This document shows positions 12,660 to 22,025 of a stretch of 64,000 nt of DNA, piece by piece. The stretch is from Eonycteris spelaea (taxonomy: Eukaryota > Chordata > Mammalia > Chiroptera > Pteropodidae): contig PUFA01000092.1 in the NCBI GenBank assembly GCA_003508835.1, positions 3,100,001 to 3,164,000 of the forward strand, in the 5' to 3' direction. The notes beneath the pieces are model-generated. The model was not told the origin of the DNA, ran no database searches, and was given only the letters and a program-made list of their open reading frames with translations. Position numbers and translations under genes: made by a program. The first letter of the stretch is position 1; each line of letters starts with the position of its first letter.

Positions 12660-13095
12660 TATTTATGGATCGTCTCCACAGTGAACTGAATAGTGGCTCC
12701 CAAAAAAGATAAGTTCACTAGAACCTGCAACAATGACTTTATTTGGCAAAGGGTTTTTCAGGTGTAATTAAGTTAAAGATCTCTATGAGATCATCCTAGA
12801 TTAGGGTGGTCATAAATTCAATGACTAGTGTCCTTATAAAGAGAGGACATAGAGACACATACAGAAAAAGACCATATGAAGATGAAACAGTTTTTAAAGT
12901 GATACTACGATAAGTTAAGGAATGCTGGAGCCACAAGGAGCTGGAAGAGGAAAGGAAGGATCGTCCCCTAGAGCCTTTGGAGGGAGGGCAGCCTGCCAAC
13001 ACCTTGATTTCAGATTTCCGGCCTCCAGAACTGTAAAAGAATACATTTGTTGTTCTAAGCCATGAAGTGCAAGGTAATTTGTTATGGTAGGCCTA
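12660..13095 (+). mobile_element. MLT1-like MaLR solo LTR
   Basis: Ordered MLT1 landmarks are visible: AATAGTGGCTCCCAAAAAAG near the start, TTTGGCAAAGGGTTTTTCAG, GAGATCATCCTAGATTAGGG, then CCCCTAGAGCCTTTGGAGG, CTGCCAACACCTTGATTTCA, CTCCAGAACTGTAAAAGAAT and the tail GGTAATTTGTTATGGTAGGC. MLT1 LTRs are old non-autonomous ERVL-related elements. No internal region or partner LTR is adjacent, so this is a solitary LTR. The small minus-strand frame at 12796-13002 lies inside it. Confidence 0.72.
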
Positions 13096-14454
13096 GGAAA
13101 ATAATTGAGTCTCCTAGAAGTTCTATCCTTCAGGCCAAGCTTTGAAGCTAATTATGTGAGAAAAGCTATCCTGTGTTATAATCACATTTTTTGGGAGGCT
13201 AGGCCAGAGCCTAAAGTTAAAGAATGCCAGCTCCTAGACCGGCGCTTACTCACTAGATGATTTCTATTATTTATATGTCATGTATTTTTTTTAATTAAAA
13301 TAGTGATAATTTTTAAATTCTATATTAAAATCCCTTCTTTTCTTTTTACTGAATAAATGAGTCCTTTTTGGGAAAGTGATAAAAAAAACCCACAAAATTC
13401 CATCACCACAATGGTGTGAAAATATTTATAAATAAGAAGACTAAAAATATGCAATAATGTATACATACAAAAAGAAGAGGATATGGCCAGGAATCACTTT
13501 TCCCATGATTTGAGGTCAAGTAAACAAAGAAAATTCTTCACATTATGACAAAAATTATTTAATCACATTTTTATCTCTGAGTATCTTTAAAGCCCTTTAA
13601 AGAATATGAGAAGAGACAAGCTATGAACTTCTCAGAGAGGATTCCTCTTCTGCTTTGGGGGGGGGGGAGCCACTAAAATATGACCTATACTTATATAGTT
13701 AGGAAAATTAATGTTAGTTTGTATTCTCAAACTTGAATCAGCTAAAGGAGAATGGATTTTCTAAGATGGCGGGAGGGCCTCACACCCTGGTGGTTTGGAG
13801 GAACAGCTGCACAGCCATGTTCTGAAGCTCTCGCCAAGGACGTAGATAGCAGCTACGTCCTTGATATTCAGGATAAGATCCACCACTGACATTTGCAAGA
13901 CCCAAGGTAATAATCCAAATGAAAACTCACAGACCTATGTCTATTTATTTTAGAGATAGAAATCAAGCTAACAAACTCAATCTGAATTCTCTTCCCAGTA
14001 GTTTCTCTTCAGTACGGGACAGTGAACTGCAAGGAGCTCCAGTGGGTTAGTTTGGCAAGTTCACAGGGTCCAGATCTACAAACATCATTAGACCTTCCTG
14101 CTGTCCTTTTCTTCTCTGAACTGAAGGAACCGAAGCCTAGAAAGTCCCCTCCTAGTTTCCATTTCAGTTTATGACTGTCCAGTTTAACTTTCTGTTCTTT
14201 ATTTCGGATCATGTTTTTTTCTGCATTCCAACACACGGCCACTAGCATCATCTGCACCCAGTTGCTATTACTGTTTGGCCCCCTCTCATGTGTATTTTGG
14301 AATTCATTAGAATTTCTTGTTACTTGTTTTATAGGAGATGTTGTCCACAGGTCTTTTGCTTGTTTGCTTCTGTATATCGTTGTTCCATCAGTTTTTGTAG
14401 GGGAGGATTTGGAAATACAAAAAGACTACCCAGGAGATTCCCTTATTTGAGAAC
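13096..14454. other. Unassigned stretch with hairpin and YY1-like motif
   Basis: No gene found. It holds a G11 run (13657-13667), an AAGATGGCGG motif (13763-13772) matching the YY1 consensus, and a perfect 11-bp inverted repeat (13835-13863). The block at 13980-14440 is less AT-rich than its surroundings, and open frames exist on both strands (14009-14257 minus; 14211-14450 plus), but neither resembles a known protein. Confidence 0.45.
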
Positions 14455-14575
14455 AATCTATCAGAACCTCATTTACCTCATCTATAAACTAAGGATAACA
14501 ACAGAATCTATCTTATAGGATTGAGATAAAAATAAAATAACATGACACATGTCCATTTTTAAACACTGGCCCAAT
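14455..14575 (+). mobile_element. MIR SINE 3' fragment
   Basis: CTCATTTACCTCATCTATAA, then AGGATAACAACAGAATCTAT and CTTATAGGATTGAGATAAAA match the MIR core order (cctcatctgtaaa, ggataataatagtacct, cataggattgttgtgagg). Confidence 0.65.
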
Positions 14576-15090
14576 ATTAAAACGTGAAAATATTAACTTT
14601 TATTTTTAGCTATTAGGTTCAAGCTTCTTTAAAACCGTCTAGATTTTTTTTTTTACCCTAAAATTCCAAAGTAGCTTTTCTTATGTGTTTGCAGAACACA
14701 TAGCAGATAAGAAACAGAAAACGAACAGGTGGTGGGAGGCAACATCATTCACAACCGCAATTACATCAGAATGGTTCTTGACAATCTGATGTTTGAAGGA
14801 AGGCACAGAAAGAAGAGATAAAAAACTCTATTACTTCCCACTACAATAATGGGCACTTACACTTTTCTCATAGATTATAGTGTTTTTAGGTAATAGCTAG
14901 AAAAATATTTAAAGGTTTTTTACATAAAAACCTCAGAAGTTAACTCCATTAAAAGTTTCAAAAAAAAAAAAAAACTTGACCATAAAATATATTTTATTAG
15001 GAAAATAGTTACCTTGTCATTCTTCCTTAGGTTAAATAAATGGCTAGATATAGGTGATGAATAGAGATTTTAACATAGATACAGGTGTGG

Positions 15091-15150
15091 GGATGGATGG
15101 ATGGATATATATACACATACATACATACATATGTATATATATATATATAT
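15091..15150. repeat. Compound (ATGG)n(TA)n(CATA)n microsatellite
   Basis: GGATGGATGGATGG is followed by alternating TA, CATA and TA units. Confidence 0.92.
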
Positions 15151-16544
15151 CACTAGAGAAATAATCCATCAAAATTATTTCGTTATTTAAAGTTATAAAG
15201 ACAAATCATGTACCATTAGTCACATAGGCCATCTCTCCTACTACAGTGCAGAAAACCCAGTGTAATGGGTGATGTTTATTCATCTATCTCTAACAGCATT
15301 TTTTAAGGGAGTGTAAATTCTGCATCAATTTTTAGATATTTGCAAAATTTAGTTGTTTGGTAATATGGCCATATTATCCCCAAATGAAAAAACTTATTCC
15401 AACAGATTTATTAAAATTAATTCTAAAGTTGTTTTCACTGTCACCTACAACATATTGTCACTTAAATGAGCTCTCAACATAATCTTGGGATTGCCTTTTG
15501 ACCTCTCTCTTAACTTCCCTGGAGTACAATTAACTGAATGGTAGAAGCTGCCATCTAAGTCTTGGTTATGACTGGAGCCAGAATACTAAAGATTAGTGTC
15601 TCATATTAAAACCATTAGTAAAAGTTACCTAATGCCCAATTTTCTGGCTGTCTCAGCGATTCTGAATGACATATATACCTTGTATCCCAATGGCCCCATC
15701 TGTTAAGGGTGACTGGCTCACTTCACAGAAGGATCTTATGACTCTCACAGCAACATGAGTGGCACAGTGAGGAAATCAGAGGAGCCAACGGGCTGCCAGG
15801 AGAAAATATTGGCCACCTGACACTTGTATGTAATCTGATGGGCTGGAAAGCAGCACTTTGCTGCGAACAGGAAAGAAGGAAAGAAAAGAATGGGCGTGCT
15901 CCTTGGACTGTGGGCAGCAGTTATGATTCTTAACAATATCCCTTACTTTTGCATTGTTTCCTTTCTTCTTTCGAGGCACTTTGGTTGTTGTCCTAACCTC
16001 TCAGGCTACTCCTTCTCTGCATTACTTTTTTCTTTTTAGCCATGATTCTCTTCTCTTTTCTGCTTTCTCTTTCTTATAAACACACCATTCATTATGGTGC
16101 TTTAATATGATGTAAAAAAAATAATAAGTGTGTTAATGCCTTTTAATTTTTAAATATTTAGCATTTCCACTTTTGACTGAGTGATTTCGAATTATCATTT
16201 TAATGAAGGGATAAATGACAACATTGATAAATTTGAATTAAGATGTAGTCTACATAAAAGTTCACAAAGTAGTACTACCCATGAAATATTAAAATGTCTA
16301 CAAATAGATAAAATAGACAATATATTACAAAAACAGGAAACGACCTAAATAAGTCTTTCAAAGACAAGAAATTTCAATGGGCGATAAATGCAAAAAAGTT
16401 ACTGCCCCTCAGTAACAAAAGTAAATTAAAATTACAATGATTTTGAAAGAGCAATACTTATCCACCAGATTAGTGTATGCCCGCGTGCATGAGTGTGTGT
16501 GCATGTGTGTATTTAAATGATGGGGAATCAGGAATAAAAATCTT
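15151..16544. other. Unassigned non-coding stretch
   Basis: No gene or confident repeat. A short GT-rich tract occurs at about 16490-16512. The minus-strand frames at 15745-15979 overlap each other in different frames and look fortuitous. Confidence 0.5.
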
Positions 16545-16670
16545 CAAACTACTTTCCCAAGTGGCAAAACTCCTAACACTTTCATCTGAAAGTTTGTGAG
16601 TCGTCATTGCACCACATCCTACCAACCCTTGGTATATTAAATGTTTGAATTTTTACTAATTCAATGAACC
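16545..16670 (-). mobile_element. Short L1 ORF2 3'/3'UTR fragment
   Basis: The order of a CCCAAGTGGCAAAACTCC-type phrase, GTCATTGCACCACATCCTAC and CCAACCCTTGGTATATTAAA follows the antisense of the L1 segment that normally reads 'ccaaagtggctgtacc... ccacatcctcaccaacacttggtattgtc'. It is short and decayed. Confidence 0.45.
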
Positions 16671-16850
16671 ACGCACTTATGTAGTCCCTTTCTCTTGAAT
16701 TCGGGCTATCTTTCACCCATAGAATATGATGAAAATGATGCTGCATGATTTCTGATGTTACTCACTCCTGGGAAAGCCAATTACCATGTAAGAAGTCTGA
16801 CTACCTGGATATCCTGTTGTTGTTTTTACCCAAATGTGTCCAAAATGAAC
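16671..16850 (+). mobile_element. Possible ancient LTR/MER-type fragment
   Basis: TCTCTTGAATTCGGGCTATC, then ATAGAATATGATGAAAATGA and TGATGCTGCATGATTTCTGA resemble an old mammal-wide repeat with the phrase 'ccaatagaatatggtggaagtgatgctgtgtgac'. I cannot name the family. Confidence 0.35.
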
Positions 16851-16999
16851 ACACCCCTTGCCCTTGAAATTGGCTCCTGTTCCTAAATTAATATTTCTGT
16901 TAATGTCACAGTAAGCCTGACTCATCTTATAGCCACTCTCACTTAGTTATATTCATTTAATTAGAGATTACTTCCTATAAATTAAAGCTTTCATCTATT

Positions 17000-17110
17000 T
17001 ATTTATTCAATCACTCATTCCTTCAATAAATAATCAGTCCTTACTAAGTGCGGGCACTAAACTAGGTGTTGAGCTACAGTGGTGACCAACTGGTCATGTT
17101 TCCTACCATG
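17000..17110 (-). mobile_element. L2 LINE 3' tail
   Basis: Antisense L2 tail: TCACTCATTCCTTCAATAAA, CTTACTAAGTGCGGGCACTA, AACTAGGTGTTGAGCTACAG, then GTGACCAACTGGTCATG. The order matches the reversed 'ctgtatccccagcgcctagcacagtgcctggcacatagtaggcgctcaataaatg...ttgaatgaatgaa'. Confidence 0.75.
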
Positions 17111-17419
17111 ATAGGGCTTTCCACAACATTTTTGCAATGCTTTTCCTATTTCATTTCTACTATCTTCACCTTCTTTCTAGGCTTTATTTCTTCTCACTTG
17201 AACTAATGGTCGATTCCTCTACCAAGAGACAGGTTTTTCTGCCTCCTGTTTTCACTTGTCCAGCTTAGTCATGCTGACAGATTGATCCTTGTACTCTTAT
17301 TACTGTATTCCTTAGAAAAAATGATTCACTGATCTAGTACTAATCTGCTTTCTCTTTCTAGAACTTAAATGCAACATTTAATGCAACATTTCCATAGCAA
17401 CATCCCTACTTATTGATCC

Positions 17420-17495
17420 TACTCATCATTCAAGGCATATCTCTAATGTCACCATCAATCCTCCATGAAACTCTCCTGTGTGTGTGTATATATCC
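17420..17495 (+). mobile_element. Possible L2 fragment
   Basis: CATTCAAGGCATATCTCTAA then TGTCACCATCAATCCTCCAT parallels the sense L2 phrase 'cttcaaggctcagctcaaatgtcacctcctccatgaagcc'. It is weak and short. Confidence 0.4.
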
Positions 17496-17499
17496 TTTT

Positions 17500-18082
17500 G
17501 TTCTCTTTCAAAATCAGTTTATTGAAGGGAGGAGCATATATATTTCGCCATGTATTATAGTTATATGAAATGAGTATCTGCCTTCCCTAAACCATGGATT
17601 TAATAATCTTCTACCTGAAACAGCCTTTCTTTCAATTGTTTGACTTACTTGACCCCAATGCAACACAGTCCATTTTCATAGTCTATTTTCAATTTAGCAG
17701 GGTTTACAACATATAAATGCATTTCATCAACGTTAAACTCCTGTCCCTGAAAGGTAACACACTTAACAATTGTAGCTGCTATGAATGTAGAGAAATGAAA
17801 AAGATCTGATGTCTCAGAAATTTCTATGTGAGTCTATATTAATAACCCTGAAAATCGATAAGGAAGATAAAAGCTAATTCTAATATCCTTTTTCAATTTG
17901 TTCTAAAGAAAGATGACAAGGCTAAAGAACATGGTCCTTGCTGCCTCACAGACATGCAGAGCCATATAACAGGCTTTTAAAGAATTAAGCTTCTTGTTGC
18001 TCTGGAAACATTTTCTTCAAATATTTCCCACAAAACCTGTTTAATAAACTATTGTTTAGTTACAGTATTTTCAAAGTATTTT
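17500..18082. other. Unassigned AT-rich stretch
   Basis: I see no gene or named repeat. Confidence 0.5.
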
Positions 18083-18400
18083 CTAACATTAAAAGCTGTT
18101 TATATTTTTATGTGGTACTCATTCTTATTTTCAGAATACTTTTTGTTTGTTTTTTTAAACCCCTGTATATAATTATGCCTTAGAAAAAGAAATTCTGAAG
18201 TGTCTGATTTTTTGGCCACACAAATCCTTTCTGGTATGGTCACCCTAACATTAAAAGCTGCACAGTTTTTCTTATGGGAGTCTTTTTTACAAAATTTTTG
18301 TTGAAACTTCAGTACACAATTACACCTTAAAAACATAAACACCAATGATTTGACTGATTTTTTTTTTAGCCACACATCTAATAAATGAAGCTGAGGAAGT
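18083..18400. repeat. Diverged two-copy tandem duplication, period about 162 bp
   Basis: CTAACATTAAAAGCTG occurs at 18083-18098 and again at 18245-18260. Later in each unit the order is preserved: a CTTAT phrase, a T-rich run, a (T/C)ACAATTA(T/C)(G/A)CCTTA-like phrase, then CTGATTTT...GCCACACA (about 18205 and 18354). The two units have diverged substantially. Neither matches a repeat family that I recognise. The minus-strand open frame at 18100-18375 spans both units and is probably fortuitous. Confidence 0.75.
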
Positions 18401-18689
18401 AAGGCCGGATGAGGTAAAGCCCGTTTGCCTTAAAGACTGTGATGCTCCACAGCAAACTTAGGGGAAAGGAATTACAGAGGCAATTAAAAAACATTCTCTG
18501 CTTCCTAAGAATTCTGCATTTATTGCTTCCATAGTTTGAAGAGCAAAAAGCAATGTTTTCAAAAATATCTTTACCCTAATTCTAAACAACCACATTTCTT
18601 TATAGAATACAACTATCAGGATGCTATTAAGTGTGTATGTGGTAGGAGGCTGCCTGACATAGAGGGAATAAAAGGCTTAAGAGAGACCT

Positions 18690-18810
18690 TTATACTTCAC
18701 GATAGGAATTGGGAAACTTGGGGTGGTTTACTTAACCTCCGTGAAGCTGCCTCAGTTCCCCACATCCCTGCAAAATGGGGCTAATAATCCCTCACTTTAG
18801 AAATCAGATA
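18690..18810 (+). mobile_element. MIR SINE fragment
   Basis: GGGGTGGTTTACTTAACCTC, then CTGCCTCAGTTCCCCACATC, CTGCAAAATGGGGCTAATAA and TCCCTCACTTTAGAAATCAG track the MIR core (acttaacctctctgtgcctcagtttcctcatctgtaaaatggggataataatacctac). Confidence 0.75.
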
Positions 18811-19236
18811 AGAATTAAAAAACCATCTAGGAGGGGGCAGCTGATCCTATAATAACAGTTGCAGCGATAGTAATAGAACCAAAGATTCCTACCATTCAAA
18901 GGGATGGGGTATGATTAATCATGGGAAAAGGTTAGAAAAGGTTACTTTCTATTTTATTATTCAGAAACACATAGGGAAAGGGAATTATATTCATGTTTCT
19001 TAAAGTTGTAAGTCATGTGATGTCTGTGAAGGCAACAGAATTGCTGTGTATTGACACCACCGAGTCCTGTTCCCTGAAACATGCCATTGGTTTACCCTCA
19101 TGGGTCAGGTTCAGGCAAACAACAGTCTCTGGATAGCTAATCACCATGGTTGAACTGAATGATCTTCCTTGTCATATTCTGATCATTTAACTGAATAGAA
19201 ACAGTCAAAAACTTGGTCTACAGAGTACACTTACAG

Positions 19237-19449
19237 CAGCGGTCCCCAACTTTTTGGCGCCAGAGACAGGTGCTCTTATGAGAATCTAATGCCTGATGAT
19301 CTGAGGTAGAGCTGAGGTGCTGATTCTAGCGCCGAGGAGGGGCTGCAAATACAGATGAAACTTTGCTCACTCACTGGCCGCTCACCTCCCGCTGTGTGGC
19401 CCAGGCCACAGACCAGTACTAGTCCTTGGCCTGGGATTAGGGACCCATG
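19237..19449. mobile_element. Short hAT (Charlie/MER1-like) MITE, copy 1
   Basis: The element begins CAGCGGTCCCCAACTTTTTG and ends TAGGGACCCATG, an imperfect inverted repeat of the 'caccaacc... ggttggggacccctg' type known from MER1/Charlie-group hAT MITEs. It is flanked by ACTTACAG (19229-19236) and ACTTAGAG (19450-19457), an 8-bp target duplication with one mismatch, as expected for hAT insertion. The central part of the longer family consensus that I recall is missing. A second copy with the same internal structure lies at 28676-28861. No transposase is encoded. Confidence 0.8.
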
Positions 19450-19457
19450 ACTTAGAG

Positions 19458-20879
19458 AACTCTATGAGCTAACTTGTAAGTTGTGCTTTCTGCCCTCATA
19501 AATTTAAATGGATTACTGAAGAATAGACCTCAGATATGTATACACTGCGAATCAAGTAGGAATGTGAGTGGTAGCTACCGCTGAAATATTTCTATTTGAT
19601 ACGTGTTATCTGGCCTAGTTGTTTCAGTTTAACTTTCCTATTGATGAAGCCACTAACTCTCCAGATTAGTGGCTTCACTTGGTATTTTGTGGGCTGGGAA
19701 TACATGTAGGAATTGTAGAGATGGCATTGTACTAACACAGAAGTCACTGTTCCTTCACTGGGCCATAAGCAGGCCACGTGTAGTACATTCATCTCTCAAT
19801 AGACGCTATTTAGGTTATTAGCATCCTGACATCTATCAAGAAAGTCTGACTCTTCCCTGGAATTTAGAGTGAACCCGAAGGCTGGGAATCTACAGAAAAG
19901 GCAACTGTCACTGTGGCACAGAAAGTGTGTATGAGGTTTTCAGAGAATTTCCTTACCATTAAACAAAATAAAATTCTTTCAGACATGGAAGAATTAGCAT
20001 TTATAAGAAGTTGTCTGGCTCCTGTTATTTCCATAAATTATAGTAACGACCAAATTTGGAGTATGACAGGCTTGTTATTTAATAAGAGAATGAGTAGGAT
20101 ATGATAGAGCAGAATGAATCAGTGTCAATGGTAATGACACCACTATCACAATAATATTTGCCCATATTAGTAAATAGGGTCAAATTTCAGGAAAATCATG
20201 CATACATCTTATAGATGGAGAGGGAGAAAGAAATCAGGGAGTATTTCTCAGAGGAGGCAACAGCTGACCCATGATGAAAGGAAGCAAAGCCACTATGTTT
20301 TTGACCATCCTAAAATAAATTTTCTCGCTCATTGTTTTTCATGTCCCCTTCCAGGCCTATGTAAAGTCTGCATTTTCCTTTTCACAAGCTTTTATATCCC
20401 TTTCGCTTCCTCTCCAGCCGTAAAGGCAGCAATGAGTAGTCGAAGGTTCCTTGAGTGGCTGCATTATTGTTACCTCTGTTTCTTTGTTTGATTTGTTTTT
20501 TTAAAGGCCTATAGCACCTGGTATTCCTATATTGTTACCTCTTTGGAGCTCTTCCTACTTCAAGCACTATTCCCTCAATTAGTGTTTCTGCTAACTGGAC
20601 TTTGGTAAACTACATTTTGATAAACAGTGAGCCCCTACTCTTCTCTCTTTCGTCTCCTGGCAGGTCTTGAAAAGTCTTCCTCTAATACGCTTTTTACATC
20701 AAGTTGGAAGCTTCTTTCAACAGTGTCTCCCTACCGTTAGACTGTAAACATCCCAGAGAGTAATAAATTGCCTGCCGTAGATGGTGCATCCAGGCTGAAA
20801 GAAATGAACTGGAATTCCAACAGGAGAGGCTGATACTTTTTTGCCTTCTATTAACCCCTTTTGGAAATATTTCATCTTT
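19458..20879. other. Unassigned non-coding stretch
   Basis: No supported gene or repeat. Open frames at 19592-19792 (-), 19913-20104 (+), 20198-20491 (+) and 20694-20888 (-) are short and lack recognisable domains. Confidence 0.5.
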
Positions 20880-21345
20880 AGCTGTCACTCACATTCCTAG
20901 ATGGCCAGGCCATATATGACAATAGAACTCTGACTCACAACCTCTGTAGCAACCAGTCAAGGAAGCCAAACCACAACCTCTGAAGCATTTGGTCCGAAGC
21001 AGTCAAACTTGGTCAATAATTGCCATCTGGCCCAATTTTGTCACCCTTCTCCCACACTCCAACTCAGAACCAACCAGAGAAAGCCAAAATGGTTATCAGA
21101 CAATCACATAGGATTGCTGCCTTGTTAGCCCACCTCCAAATTCCCTTGCTAACAACCTGCAGTAAGAGCCTTCCTAAAGTCTTCTTCACCACCCGGCCCC
21201 CCGCCCCCCAGCTGTAAAGCTTTTCAACTCCCTTGACTGCCGCCTTTGACCCATTGCCAAATGCAAGTGATAGTGACTGACTTCTTTGCTAGAGCAAATC
21301 TGTATAAATAGTTCTTTGTATTCATTTAGGTGCACTTTGTATATT
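20880..21345 (+). mobile_element. Possible solitary LTR (family unknown)
   Basis: The block is less AT-rich than its flanks and has an LTR-like layout: a proline/alanine-codon-like C-rich run (21180-21212), then CCATTGCCAAATGCAAGTG, then a TATA-like TGTATAAATAGTT (about 21300-21313) near its right end. I recall ERV LTRs with similar ends but cannot name one, and I see no clear target duplication. The frame at 21020-21217 lies within it. Confidence 0.28.
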
Positions 21346-21659
21346 TTTATAGTACCTTAGTGTATATTTAAATTTACTCCTATAAAACTTAACAATAGCT
21401 AATTTTTTCCCCTCAGAGAATCAAATCATTCATTGACTTAATCTTGATATTCATTAGCCATCTCCTACATAATAATACTGTGATGGCTCCTCCAGGGTTT
21501 TAAACAAAACTAATTTATGTAAAACCGTAAATTATGTAGAACTATGTGGAATACCTTGGCCTTGTGTGGAAGATATGACACAGAATATGAAAAGCTAAAT
21601 AAAAAGTCAGCAATTCAAGACAAACTAAAAATAGTATGTACATAGATATAAAATAAGTG

Positions 21660-22025
21660 ATAGAGGCAATAAATGTGCTATTTCCAGAAAGCAGGTATCG
21701 CCTGTGCTTAGCTGAGTTCTAGGAAGGTTTCAAGCAGGAAATTAGATTTGAACTGGGACTTGCAGGGAGGTTATAAATTTAGGGTGGTAGCAGGAAGTGA
21801 AGGTAATCCAGATAGGGAAACGTCTATTAGTAAAATGTCCAGGGCAGAAATGTGCAAAACTCAAGAGGAAAGCAGGTAATGACTGCAAGAGGAACCCGTT
21901 GGGAGTAGAATGGAATACAAGGAAATTTTGGCAATTAAAATTATAAAACCATTCACAAAAATGAGAACTTTATCCTGAGGAGCTCCTGAATGTTTATGAT
22001 CAGAGGTGTAATGTATGCAGATATA
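21660..22025 (-). mobile_element. L2 LINE ORF2-3' region fragment
   Basis: Read on plus, TTTGAACTGGGACTTGCAGG, CAGGGCAGAAATGTGCAAAA and GAGAACTTTATCCTGAGGAG follow the order of the antisense L2 consensus ('tttgagctgagtcttgaagg', 'aacagcatgtgcaaaggc', 'ttggactttatcctgtaggc'). A 37-bp segment inside it (21911-21947) also occurs 956 bp downstream (see findings). Confidence 0.62.
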
